The notes beneath the pieces are model-generated. The model worked only from the letters and a program-made list of their open reading frames with translations. It was not told the origin of the DNA and searched no databases. Below, piece by piece: positions 1 through 8,900 of a stretch of DNA of 12,437 nucleotides. Origin of the DNA: an uncultured Saprospiraceae bacterium (GTDB lineage Bacteria; Bacteroidota; Bacteroidia; Chitinophagales; Saprospiraceae); assembly GCA_937959375.1 (NCBI GenBank), contig CALGLS010000383.1, forward strand, positions 1-12,437, read 5' to 3'. The position numbers and the translations under genes were made by a program. Position 1 is the stretch's first letter, and every line of letters starts with the position of its first letter.

Positions 1-240
1 AAAGGGAAATGTGTATTAATAACCTCTGAGTGACGCTATTCTACCTAAATAGTAGTACTAAGTTGAGTTTATCTAACGTAAATGAGGTATAAATGATAAC
101 AGTGTTTTGGCATAAGCTTTCAATAAGGAGGTATTATGCTGGTTCATAGTCTATGCATTTCATAGTCCTACTCGCAACTCAGAATGCCAATCTAGTCAAC
201 AACAAGGTTTAACTCAATTTGAAAGGGCGGGTATTTCGCA
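1..240. other. Left edge, no supported gene
   Basis: I find no gene here; it is the 3' flank of the minus-strand ApbE-like gene. The one oddity is a perfect AAGGAGGT at 125-132 followed by ATG at 136. It opens a frame of only nine codons (stop at 163-165), too short to call a gene. No convincing terminator follows the ApbE-like stop codon. Confidence 0.5.
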
Positions 241-1239
241 TCAATCATGCCGTAGCCTTAATCGCTCAGATCCAAGCAGTTTGTTCGAATCGGTAATAAT
301 CAAACATTCAACGCCAACCAACTGATTAATGAGGGCCAGTCCTTCCAACTGTCCAAGGACAAAAACAGCATTAGCTAAAGCCATTGCCACCTCTGCATCT
401 GAACAAACTATTGTTACACTTTTGATACCAGTCCCTGGATATCCGGTACGTGGGTCAATGGTCTGTGAATAGTTTGTTCCATCAATGGTAAAAAAATCTT
501 CGTAGGTTCCAATGGTAGCAATGCTCGTATTTTTGAGATCAAGACGTCCGATTGATTTTGTTGTATCTTTTGGATCTGTAATGTAAATAGTCTCTGGTGT
601 TGGTTTATTGTTTTCGCCCCAACTTGTCATAATATGATCAGAGTTTATGACAACTCCCTTTACCCCTTTTAACTTTTTCATGTTAGCTAAAGCTTTGTTG
701 ATTGCGAATCCGTTTGCCATGGCACCAAATTCAAGTTGCATCCCTTTTTCTTTTAGAAAAATGGTTTTGGTTTGATGATCTAAAATTATATTTTTCCAAT
801 TGACTAATTGTTTCGTGTTTCTTATTTCCAAGTCATTGGGTAGTTCAGTAATTGAGTCATTAAAATTCCAAAATTTACTTAAGGGAGCTGTTGATATATC
901 AAAAGCACCATAGGTTAGTTTTGATATCTTTTTTGCCCGAGAGACTAAGTCAAAAAATTCAGTATCGACTCCTAGTGTTGCGATGCCAGCGTTTTGACGA
1001 ATTAGTTCCAACTGTGTATTCGACAAACTAGGTGAAATTAATTTTTCAATTCTATTCATTTCGGTAATTCCAATTTGTAAAGCAGCGGCAGCAATTGAAT
1101 CATTTTCGGCAATTACCTGCAAGTCAAAATCGGCATTCATAAATTGGATTGAATCGTTTTGAACCGACAAGGATTGGCCATCAGATCTATTTTGAATTGA
1201 GATTGAAAAAAGTATTAGAAGTAAAAAGTATTTTCTCAT
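241..1239 (-). CDS. Exported ApbE-like protein (FAD:protein FMN transferase family), signature residues degenerate
   Basis: This is a 332-aa protein with a signal peptide (residues 1 to about 21, MRKY then a Leu/Ile-rich core). ApbE enzymes move FMN from FAD onto Thr residues of exported redox proteins. Family landmarks appear in order: TYGAFDISTAPL (109-120), LEFGAMANGFAINK (169-182), VINSDHI (197-203), the block around IDPRTGYP (261-268), and SVTIVCSDAEVAMALANAVF (274-293). Several usual key residues differ: the Lys of GGIAKG is Asn176, the GG of NAGGD is DH (201-202), the His before IDPRTG is Gln259, and the Asp and Thr of the ADALAT metal site are Met286 and Asn290. The fold seems kept but activity is doubtful. 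I chose the ATG at 1239: the frame extends only to a TTG at 1296, which would overlap the likely promoter and put 19 polar residues before the signal peptide. No obvious flavinylated partner lies nearby. Confidence 0.85.
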   Translation of the reverse strand: MRKYFLLLILFSISIQNRSDGQSLSVQNDSIQFMNADFDLQVIAENDSIAAAALQIGITEMNRIEKLISPSLSNTQLELIRQNAGIATLGVDTEFFDLVSRAKKISKLTYGAFDISTAPLSKFWNFNDSITELPNDLEIRNTKQLVNWKNIILDHQTKTIFLKEKGMQLEFGAMANGFAINKALANMKKLKGVKGVVINSDHIMTSWGENNKPTPETIYITDPKDTTKSIGRLDLKNTSIATIGTYEDFFTIDGTNYSQTIDPRTGYPGTGIKSVTIVCSDAEVAMALANAVFVLGQLEGLALINQLVGVECLIITDSNKLLGSERLRLRHD

Positions 1240-1293
1240 AAATTGATGCTCATTATTGATAAAGACCGAAGATCCCTCTTCGCGAAATTTAGA

Positions 1294-1321
1294 CAAAGTA
1301 TCTTTCCATCATTGATGCCAA
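1294..1321 (-). promoter_or_regulatory. Candidate Bacteroidota-type promoter of the ApbE-like gene
   Basis: On the minus strand TTG (1319-1321) is followed after 18 bases by TACTTTG (1294-1300). This resembles the Bacteroidota pattern of a -33 TTG and a -7 TAnnTTTG, one base short. It would give a 5' leader of roughly 45-50 bases before the ATG at 1239. This is by-eye pattern matching only. Confidence 0.35.
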
Positions 1322-1498
1322 TTTGCATTTAAAAGTTGTCCAATTAAACAAAAACTATTCTCCAACAAGAAAAAGTATGAATTTACGTGGATAGTCGAAA
1401 AAAAAAGTATTTTTAGGATAACATTTATTTAATATCGCTATTTTAAGTGCGAACCGATAAATGAACAGACGTTTAGACTTGAAAACTAATAAGAAAAG

Positions 1499-3115
1499 AT
1501 GGAAGAGAAAATTAAGGCTAATATCTTCTCCGAATGGCTAGAGAAACTGCAACAGGAGAGTTGGCAACTGGAGTTGCTGATTTCTGGGTTTGCATTATTC
1601 GGGATTTGGGAGAGCCGAGATATGGTTGGTCAAGCGGGACAGTACATTGGAGTTAATGCTCCGGCTAGTGGTGGTGCAGATGACATTATGAAGATTTTCA
1701 TATTGATGCTTTTGGCAGCTTGGACCATCTTCTTTATCAATTTACTTTTCCACGTCATCCTTCGAGGGCTGTGGATTGGAGCCATAGGTTTGCGATATGT
1801 ATCTGGTGATATTGATTATGATAGTTTAGATTATTCGGAAGAGTTTAATAAATATTTCAAAAAACGAGTTGGTCAATTTGATGATTACATTGAGCGATTG
1901 GAGAAAGTTTGTAGTGTTATTTTTGCGTATACTTTTTTGTTGTTTTTTATTTTCCTCTCCTTTGCCATGTTTATTGCAATATCAATATTATTGACAAATG
2001 TACTGGATCAAATTTTCACTGAGCACGATTACATTGTTGATATTGTATTGTTGACTTATTCAATTTTGGGCTTTTTGGTTTTTTTAGATTTCATTACATT
2101 AGGTGCCCTAAAAAAAGTTAGGAATAAGAGTTTCGCAAAGTATTATTCGTACATCTATCGTTTCTTCTCCTTTATCACTTTGTCTTTTATCTACCGTCCA
2201 CTTCTTTACAACTTCATTGACTATAAATATACTCGTCGATTATTTTGGTTTTCACTTCCCTATGTTTTAGGAATTACGATCATCTTACCGAATTTCTTTT
2301 TAGAAGGGACTCCTCACTTCCCTTCGCTTGATTATAAGGATAGTGAATATGAAAGTTTTTCAAAGCATATTGTTAGTAAAAACTTATACGATGATGAAAG
2401 AAATTTAGATGGAGAAATTGGTATTAGTAGTAACTATCAAATTCGATTTATCAGTCTTGCTAGTCGTGAGTTTACCGGATCACATGGCCAATTATTTTTA
2501 AGACAGAAAAGCTCAGATGAAAAATTACTTACTTATAAATATGGAATTACACCTTACAGAAATTCTGGCTTGAATCATAGAATGTTTGGCAACTCACATA
2601 CAGATAGTTTAATTCAAAAAATAGAACGACAAAAAACAAAAGCAGTACTAAAAGCTATCCGAACTAGAAAAGCAGAACGGGCGGCACTAGGTCAGGTGGA
2701 TACGATTAAAGGTGAAACGAATCCTTTTTTAGCAGGCATGAACCATGGTCAATATGGAGACAAGACGACGGACCAAAAAGACTATTGGGATATGCATATT
2801 GACAGTGTTCGTACCTATTGGAAAAATAAAATAAAGATTGCGGAAGAAGATAAATTTAATAATATAAAAAAGGCTTTGATGGATGCCAATCAAATCTCAA
2901 TTGATGGGAGATCAATTAATCATGAGCTAAGTTGTAAATTTTACAAACATCCAAACTTAAATGAGAAAGGACTGCTTTGTTATTTTCCGATTGATAGTTT
3001 AGAATTGGGAGAACATACGCTTCGCTTAGATCGCTCATTGTATGATAAGAATTTTAAAGATTCCATCAACCATACTATTTTTAATATTCCATTTTGGAAA
3101 ATAATTAAAAATTAA
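1499..3115 (+). CDS. Polytopic membrane protein of unknown family
   Basis: This 538-aa protein belongs to no family I recognise. The N-terminal half is membrane-embedded. Hydrophobic segments lie at about 64-85, 87-100 (short), 136-167, 178-203, 220-240 and 248-268, with a weaker one near 24-38. A loop at about 100-135 is acidic and aromatic. The C-terminal half (about 270-538) is hydrophilic. It contains a Lys/Arg-rich helical stretch (370-396), a probable second helix (about 440-463), and a final mixed segment that may be a small beta domain. The ATG at 1499 follows an A-rich sequence (AATAAGAAAAG) with no Shine-Dalgarno, as is common in this phylum. The stop is 3 bp before the DUF4199 gene, so the two are probably co-transcribed and may act together in the inner membrane. 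No catalytic motif is visible. Confidence 0.85.
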   Translation: MEEKIKANIFSEWLEKLQQESWQLELLISGFALFGIWESRDMVGQAGQYIGVNAPASGGADDIMKIFILMLLAAWTIFFINLLFHVILRGLWIGAIGLRYVSGDIDYDSLDYSEEFNKYFKKRVGQFDDYIERLEKVCSVIFAYTFLLFFIFLSFAMFIAISILLTNVLDQIFTEHDYIVDIVLLTYSILGFLVFLDFITLGALKKVRNKSFAKYYSYIYRFFSFITLSFIYRPLLYNFIDYKYTRRLFWFSLPYVLGITIILPNFFLEGTPHFPSLDYKDSEYESFSKHIVSKNLYDDERNLDGEIGISSNYQIRFISLASREFTGSHGQLFLRQKSSDEKLLTYKYGITPYRNSGLNHRMFGNSHTDSLIQKIERQKTKAVLKAIRTRKAERAALGQVDTIKGETNPFLAGMNHGQYGDKTTDQKDYWDMHIDSVRTYWKNKIKIAEEDKFNNIKKALMDANQISIDGRSINHELSCKFYKHPNLNEKGLLCYFPIDSLELGEHTLRLDRSLYDKNFKDSINHTIFNIPFWKIIKN

Positions 3116-3118
3116 ATC

Positions 3119-3646
3119 ATGAAAAATGGATTGACAAATGGGCTTTTACTTGCTGTTACTTCAATCGTTTTGTTTTTAGTAATCAACGCAGTGAACCCTC
3201 CGCTTAATTTCAATGTATTATATTCTGGCTTGATCAGCATGGCGACCTACCTGTTTTTTATGATTCGGGCAGGGCGGCAAGAGCGTAAAAACTATAATAA
3301 TGGTTTAGGTTTTGGAGAAGCCTTTATTCCTGCTTTTACCACCTTTGCAGTCGCCACTTTTATTTTCAATTTCTTCTGGTATATTATGATGAAAAACAAT
3401 CCTCATTTAGTAGACCTTGCGATAGAAGGATCCGCAGGAATAATCGACCTTGCAGGAAAGATATTTGGTTTTGACACGGATGAAATTGCGATTGAATTAG
3501 AGGAGCAAGCTTCTAGCGAAGAGATAAGAGCATCTCTCACCAACTTTAAAGTGTTTCTTTCTAATTGCTTCACCTCACTTTTTATACCGGGAATGCTTTA
3601 TGCAATTATTGCTGCTTTTTTTTCAAAGAAGAAAGTCACCAACTGA
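3119..3646 (+). CDS. DUF4199 domain-containing membrane protein
   Basis: This is a 175-aa inner-membrane protein with four hydrophobic segments, at about 6-25, 32-50, 66-90 and 148-168. The hallmark supporting DUF4199 is the central GLGFGEAF (62-69), placed just before the third membrane segment. An acidic loop (about 117-137) precedes the last segment, and the C terminus is basic (KKKVTN). DUF4199 proteins are widespread in Bacteroidota and have no established function. The start is 3 bp after the stop of the upstream membrane-protein gene, which points to an operon. It converges with the Dabb lipoprotein gene across a 98-bp gap in which I see no strong terminator hairpin. Confidence 0.85.
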   Translation: MKNGLTNGLLLAVTSIVLFLVINAVNPPLNFNVLYSGLISMATYLFFMIRAGRQERKNYNNGLGFGEAFIPAFTTFAVATFIFNFFWYIMMKNNPHLVDLAIEGSAGIIDLAGKIFGFDTDEIAIELEEQASSEEIRASLTNFKVFLSNCFTSLFIPGMLYAIIAAFFSKKKVTN

Positions 3647-3744
3647 AAATACTTTTTCTCAAACTAGAGTATCACTTCTCCCCTTTCGACAAAGCAGGTT
3701 GTTGTTAAACTTTGATTAAGAAAAATCGAACCACATCTATTAAT

Positions 3745-4233
3745 TTATTCTGCGACTTTATAATCATAAGTAACAGGAGCGCTTGCAAGAAATGGTTTAA
3801 GTTTCTTTTTTGCTTTTAAATGTATAGAGTCTAGTTGATAAGATTCCAAAGCCTTAACATCCTTAAATATCAATTGTATTACCAGTTCCTTATCATCCAT
3901 TGATCTTGCATCACCAACGTCAAGGAATTCTCCATAAATTATTTTTTCAATAGATTTTATCTCTTTAAAGCTTTCAATTACATTCGTAAATTGTTCAATA
4001 TCACTTTCTTTTAAATCACTTTTAAGATCAAAAAAAACCAAGTGTACAAGCATACCATCATAATCAGCAAATCGCTCTTTGGCTTTATTTCTTAACTTCT
4101 GAATTTCCGTTGTTTTTTTAATCAACAAATTTTCTAACACAACTATTTCTCCATTCATTTTCTGTGGCTTCTCACAGCTACTCAGAAAACCACAAATACA
4201 AATCAGCATTATAATCACTTTATTTAAACTCAT
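3745..4233 (-). CDS. Dabb (stress-responsive alpha/beta barrel) domain lipoprotein
   Basis: This 162-aa protein has a lipoprotein signal peptide ending in the lipobox LSSC, with the lipidated cysteine at residue 20. A charged, probably helical linker (about 30-55) follows. Residues 60-161 fit the Dabb ferredoxin-like fold: MLVHLVFFDL at the start, a helix (about 75-93), a middle strand IEKIIYGEF, the LVIQLIFKD strand, and the YQLDSIHLK segment with the typical Tyr and His. Dabb proteins form dimeric barrels with varied roles, and most genomic copies are uncharacterised. Exported lipoprotein versions occur in Bacteroidota, but no substrate can be inferred here. It is flanked by 320 bases upstream and by the convergent DUF4199 gene, and is probably monocistronic. 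Confidence 0.85.
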   Translation of the reverse strand: MSLNKVIIMLICICGFLSSCEKPQKMNGEIVVLENLLIKKTTEIQKLRNKAKERFADYDGMLVHLVFFDLKSDLKESDIEQFTNVIESFKEIKSIEKIIYGEFLDVGDARSMDDKELVIQLIFKDVKALESYQLDSIHLKAKKKLKPFLASAPVTYDYKVAE

Positions 4234-4553
4234 AACATTACAATTTGAGATACAATAAAATTAGCTTGCAGGAAAAAACATACTACTCCAAATTAAGTAA
4301 TTGTAATGACACTACAATCAATAATTAAATGCAAGGAGGTATAAAAAGAAATACATTATCTTCTTAGTAATTAAGAAAGATGTAGTTGCCTTAATTTTTC
4401 AGGCAAGCTCACTAAACTTATTCTATTAATAAAGATGAAGTCTAGCTCGATTTAAGGCATATTAGCAAGAGAAAAAAACAAACAATTTCTATCAGAATGC
4501 AACAGTTAACTCAATTTCAATCACTGTGTTAACCTTGTGAATTATGAAAGATA
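4234..4553. other. Intergenic region between the beta-propeller gene and the Dabb gene
   Basis: This stretch is the 5' flank of the Dabb gene and the 3' flank of the propeller gene, both on the minus strand. I see no gene. A six-base inverted repeat (TTGCCT at 4386-4391, AGGCAA at 4401-4406, nine-base loop) has no T-tract, so it is not a convincing terminator. On the minus strand TATGTTTT occurs upstream of the Dabb start and matches TAnnTTTG at seven of eight positions, but no spaced TTG accompanies it. An AAGGAGGT at 4333-4340 is not followed by a start codon. Confidence 0.45.
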
Positions 4554-5657
4554 TCATTCAATAAAAATATTAATAGATCCGATATCTACGGTATTTAATT
4601 TAGAAGATTTAGTAGATACTTTAAGAAAACAGGTATATATACCTGCTGAAAGATCAAGGCCAGCAAGCAAAACTTTTTGTTGCCCTGTCATTACCTGCCC
4701 TTCAATAAGTTTATGAACTAAGTTCCCATTCATGTCATATAGAATCAAGTCAACCACACTATTATGTTCAAGCTCAAATTGTATCCAACTCGAAGCAACA
4801 ACTGGATTTGGGAAAGCAGTTAATCCGTATTTTGATGACTCTAGTTCTTTTGTTGGAGACACCACTTCAAAACCTATATAATCGACTGAATTTCCTTGTG
4901 GAATTGCAAGCGTATCTATCGCTTGTGCATAGCCAATATCAGCAGGTGAATTCAAACCAGGTGTGCTTACTGTAATTGGATTTTCAAAATTTGAATCATA
5001 CTTTGTAATAGCATCAGGGTTCCATGAAGAAATGTAATAATTGCCAGCGCTATCGTCATCTATTCCATCTATGTTTCCTAAGGTAGTTGTCGTAATAACG
5101 GACACCGAATTGTCAGACAAATCAACTTGCCGAATATCTGCATTATTTAACCAAGTAACATAAATCAAGCGATTATTGGCTCCGTCATAAATAATACCGT
5201 TTGGGACTTTCACGGTATTACTTACTATAATTTCTTGAGTAGGATTATTTAAATCAGCAACGTTAATTTTATAGATTGTTCTGTTACTAAAATCTGTAGC
5301 ATATAAATTTTCTACACCATCTGAGGTAAGACCATTTAAGAATAAACCTGCACCTGATAAAGTAATAGACATTACCTCTTCAGCTGTTTCTAAGTTGTAA
5401 GCTCGCATTATATTTCCTGAAAGTCCAAAAACGTTTTCACCTAGGATTTCTAACCCGTGTGATGAACTCCCATTTCCAAAATAGGATAAGGTTCCATCAC
5501 TGGCACGAGCAAGGATATTATTTCCGTTTGAGATTAAAAATCTGTTTTGAGAAGGGTCATATTCAACGCTCTCCGCAGATTGGTAATTCTGAGCAATCAG
5601 GTTCGTACATATAAAGATTAGGCCTAAAACTACAGAGATGTGTTTAGATTGTTTCAT
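4554..5657 (-). CDS. Secreted SMP-30/NHL-like beta-propeller protein with T9SS sorting domain
   Basis: This is a 367-aa secreted protein. A signal peptide (1 to about 22, ending LIAQ) precedes a region (about 25-262) of repeated propeller-blade motifs typical of SMP-30/gluconolactonase and NHL-like proteins: LNGLTSDGVENLYATDF, PNGIIYDGANNRLIYVTW and NIDGIDDDSAGNYYISSW. A type A T9SS C-terminal domain follows from about 277, with FPNPV (282-286), VDLILYDMNGNLV (302-314) and the LDLSAGIYTCFL strand (334-345). The tail after that (about 350-367) is slightly longer than usual and ends SINIFIE. The T9SS domain implies delivery across the outer membrane to the cell surface or medium. Enzymatic activity is unproven, since propellers of this kind may be lactonases or simply binding scaffolds. 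A CRP-like palindrome lies about 180 bp upstream. Confidence 0.85.
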   Translation of the reverse strand: MKQSKHISVVLGLIFICTNLIAQNYQSAESVEYDPSQNRFLISNGNNILARASDGTLSYFGNGSSSHGLEILGENVFGLSGNIMRAYNLETAEEVMSITLSGAGLFLNGLTSDGVENLYATDFSNRTIYKINVADLNNPTQEIIVSNTVKVPNGIIYDGANNRLIYVTWLNNADIRQVDLSDNSVSVITTTTLGNIDGIDDDSAGNYYISSWNPDAITKYDSNFENPITVSTPGLNSPADIGYAQAIDTLAIPQGNSVDYIGFEVVSPTKELESSKYGLTAFPNPVVASSWIQFELEHNSVVDLILYDMNGNLVHKLIEGQVMTGQQKVLLAGLDLSAGIYTCFLKVSTKSSKLNTVDIGSINIFIE

Positions 5658-5732
5658 AACTTTTTATATTCAAGATATTTTCTAACATTCAGTATAACGC
5701 GCGCTCAAACTCAAGGTACAAATCCTTTTTGC

Positions 5733-5764
5733 TTTTACATAAAAGAAAGTGACAATATGTAAAA
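5733..5764. repeat. Spaced 8-bp inverted repeat upstream of the propeller gene
   Basis: TTTTACAT (5733-5740) and ATGTAAAA (5757-5764) are perfect inverted 8-bp arms separated by 16 bases, about 75-105 bp before the propeller gene's ATG. A related CACATAAAA lies nearby at about 5780. It could be an operator, but the arms are AT-rich and chance is plausible. Confidence 0.3.
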
Positions 5765-5835
5765 TCAAATTCCTTTTTCACATAAAATTATCAAAACGTC
5801 CACCTTAATGAACGAAAGTAAGCTATGAACTTAAA

Positions 5836-5863
5836 ATTCAATGTGACTTAGATCACATTGAAT
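5836..5863. promoter_or_regulatory. CRP/FNR-type palindromic operator candidate
   Basis: A perfect palindrome has 11-bp arms (ATTCAATGTGA at 5836-5846, TCACATTGAAT at 5853-5863) around the six-base centre CTTAGA. Its core, TGTGA-N6-TCACA, is exactly the consensus bound by CRP-family regulators. It lies about 180 bp upstream of the minus-strand propeller gene, and on the other side of the terminator that closes the haloperoxidase gene. The likely target is therefore the propeller gene. An RNA hairpin role is possible but the stem is AT-rich and only a short T-run (TTTTAAG on the minus strand) follows. Confidence 0.55.
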
Positions 5864-5895
5864 AAATTTAACATTAATCCCTCTGTATTTCTGAT

Positions 5896-5936
5896 AAAAA
5901 AAGCGCCAATGAATTTTCTCATTGGCGCTTTTTTTT
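5896..5936 (-). terminator. Rho-independent terminator of the haloperoxidase gene
   Basis: The core arms GCGCCAATGA (5903-5912) and TCATTGGCGC (5919-5928) form a perfect 10-bp stem with a six-base loop. A/T extensions of seven bases on each side give an A-tract before it and a T-tract after it on either strand. It lies 15 bp past the minus-strand stop at 5951. It could work in both directions, although no plus-strand gene reads into it. Confidence 0.9.
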
Positions 5937-5950
5937 ATTGTGAAGGTATC

Positions 5951-8900
5951 CTACATCTTAACTATTCGATTCGTAGCAATCATTTGATGTTCGGCATTTC
6001 TAAACAGTAAAAAATAAACACCTTGCGGAAATTCCTCTAATCCCACCTTAGTAAGTCCTTCTTGGAATTTCAACAACATTCCTTCTCTCAATATTTTACC
6101 TTCAGAACTTACAATGGTAAGGTATCTATCTTCATTATTATTTGCCTCAATACTTAATTGATCAAACACCGGATTTGGGTATATTCTTAGCTGATCCATT
6201 TCTGAAAAATCACGAACTCCTACCATCAAATCTTCGCCATCACAATCTTCATCAATTTCATTGTTGATGATTTCTTCAGCCCCTGGATTGATCGCAAAGT
6301 CTGTATCATCACAATCTGTGCTATCAGTTACGAAACCTATAATTGGAGTTTCCCAACAAGTGACAACAAAAGAATCTGGTGTTCCATAAGAATCCTCATC
6401 CTCATCAAGATAGTAGACATACAATGTAAGTCCATCATCAACCTCATCGTTACAATTGTTATCAACTCCATCACAGATTTCTGATGCATCTGGATGGATG
6501 GCATCGTTACTATCATCGCAGTCTAAATCATTGGCAACATAGCCCGTAATTGGTGTATCCTGGCAAGTATCTACCATCATATTGGAATCTCCGTAACCAT
6601 CATTATCTGCATCAAGAAAATAACTAAAAACGGGAAGACTATCGTTGACCATTTGATCGCAATCATTATCTATCGCATCACAAATTTCCATCGCTGCTGG
6701 ATTGACTAATGAATCTTGATCATTACAATCCCAGGAGTTAGCAACATAACCAAGTATTGGAAAACTTTGACAAGTATCTTTTGAAATATTAATATCACCA
6801 TAACCATCATCGTCAGCATCTAAGTAATAGGTAAATAAAGTCAAACTATCGTCAACCATAAGATCACAATCATTATCTATCGCATCACAAATTTCCATCG
6901 CTGCTGGATTGATGGATGGATCTTGATCATTACAATCCCAATCATTTGCCACATAACCTATTAAGGGAAAAGTTTGACAAGTATCAGCTGAAATATTTAC
7001 ATCTCCGTAACCATCATTGTCTGCATCTAAGTAATAAGTATAAACCGTGAGACCATCGTCTGTTTGGTTGTTACAATCATTGTCTTTTCCATCACACAAT
7101 TCAGGTGCTCCAGGATAAATTGTTGGATCAGTGTCATCACAATCAGCATAGTTGTAAAAACCATCCTGGTCTTCGTCTTTGTAGAAATAATTCTCTGCGA
7201 GGTGAAAGGCATCAACTCCTATTTCCATCCCCATCAAGCGCCCTGGAATGTCATCCGCCGGAGGATGAATTCCTCCCCAAATTCGCGATAAGCTACATTG
7301 ATCTGAAGCATCTCGATAGGTTGCCCATTGTAAGGTTACATCTACAGATGGTCCAACTTCAAATACCAAAAAGTTATCCTGTGGTGCATCGAACTCCCCC
7401 ATTCCACCAGGGAAATATTCGTCACCTGTAAACATGGTCAATACCTCAGCTGCAGCTCGAGAATAGGTAGAATGCCCTGAAACATAACCTGCAAATGGTG
7501 GCGTTACAAAAGTAGGTCTTTGATAAGGCCACCAGCTTTCTGCTAAAATCCAATCTACACCAGCAACCTGTGTAGTAGGATCAGTTACATACTCATGACC
7601 ACGCCATGCAAAGACTTTTATCTTTCCAACATTTTCATCAGCAGGTCCAGCTAGTGGATCACCGCTTTCAACTAACTCAATGTAGTTTGGAATTAATTGA
7701 ATGCCACCAGGGTGATAAGACATCAAGGCTGGGTCTGATGATTGTCCAAGATCTGCCATATATCGAATCGCTGAGATAGGTCTCAAATAGTCGTACCAAC
7801 CTTTGACTCCCCAAGCAGAAATCGCTGAATCATGCATGGCTCCGCCTAGTGCAAAGTATCCTTTTATATCCCATTCTAAACTATCCAAAACTGGTCCTTG
7901 CCCGTTAAATTGACGAACTAACAATGGATTCTCATTGACGTAATTCAATATAGTGTACCAGTGCCCTGGAGGTGTTTCTGAATCAGGTCCATCTGCCCAA
8001 AATTCTGCGAGTACACGTGCATAATCTGCGCGCGGAACCATTTGTGGCTGGTACGGTTGCCCGGTAACTGGATTCACAGTATGGCCAATGCTTGCATCTC
8101 CGCCATCTTCTAGATTATAAAAATTTGGATAATCTGAAAGTGTGCTTGGATAAGATTGAACATTACCTATAGAGGCAGGAGATATATCCCACATGATAGA
8201 ATCAGTATAATCAAGATGAGAGGACCAAATAGAAACTAATGAAAATCCCCAGATGTATTCATCCATAGTAGTAGCCATGGCAGAGGTATCATGCAATGGA
8301 GGCATTCCTGGATCATGGTAAACGTGGTAATCATATGAATCTCGCTGATAAATAGTCAAGTCATTTGCATCCAATGCAAAACTTGAAACCTGTCCCCATT
8401 CTGGACTTAAAAACTGAGGTGTATCATCTGTTTGATTTCCTGATTGATCAATTGAAATTGCTAAGGTCAGCGGTTGCCAACGATTTGGATCTACCAAAGA
8501 TGGGTTTCCTGTAGAGTCTGTAATCAGAGGATCATTTATGGGTTGATAGTATTGGTTGGCGTAATCATTGACCTCATTTGAATTATCAAGTAAGCCATAA
8601 TCAATAATACAATTACCAATATAATTTCCTAGTGCTGCAGGATTTCCTGAAGTGTAATCTGTTCCCGAAAAGTAAGGTTGATATCCCAAGTTCACCATCT
8701 GTCCATAAGCAAGGTTCTGTATGGCAAAGGTGTTTGGTGAATTTTGAAACCGATGAATGATTACTCGAAGAATTGCGTAACTAATGGCCTCTTGTCTTGC
8801 TGCATCCAAATTCTCGTTTGTTGTAAAACCTTCAAATGGGCAATTAAAGCCATCTACGGTTTGACCTAAAAAATATGGATCTGCTATAGAGTCAAAAACA

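Noticed and set aside
1240..1296. Upstream extension of the ApbE-like gene to a TTG start
   Set aside because: It overlaps a candidate -7 promoter element and adds 19 hydrophilic residues before the signal peptide, whose own ATG is well placed.
3647..3744. Shared terminator between the convergent DUF4199 and Dabb genes
   Set aside because: Only weak 5-bp inverted repeats (for example CAAAG...CTTTG) are present, with no GC-rich stem and T-tract.
4333..4340. Ribosome binding site AAGGAGGT for an unannotated gene
   Set aside because: No start codon or open frame follows at a usable distance, so it is probably chance.
5836..5863. Second Rho-independent terminator of the haloperoxidase gene
   Set aside because: The stem is AT-rich, followed by only four Ts, and lies beyond a much stronger terminator. 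The exact TGTGA-N6-TCACA core favours a protein-binding site.
7027..7431. Three overlapping open frames (7027-7215 minus, 7064-7291 plus, 7105-7431 plus) within the haloperoxidase gene
   Set aside because: They lie inside a strongly supported coding frame. Their translations have no domain-like features and arise from the Asp- and Cys-rich repeat composition.
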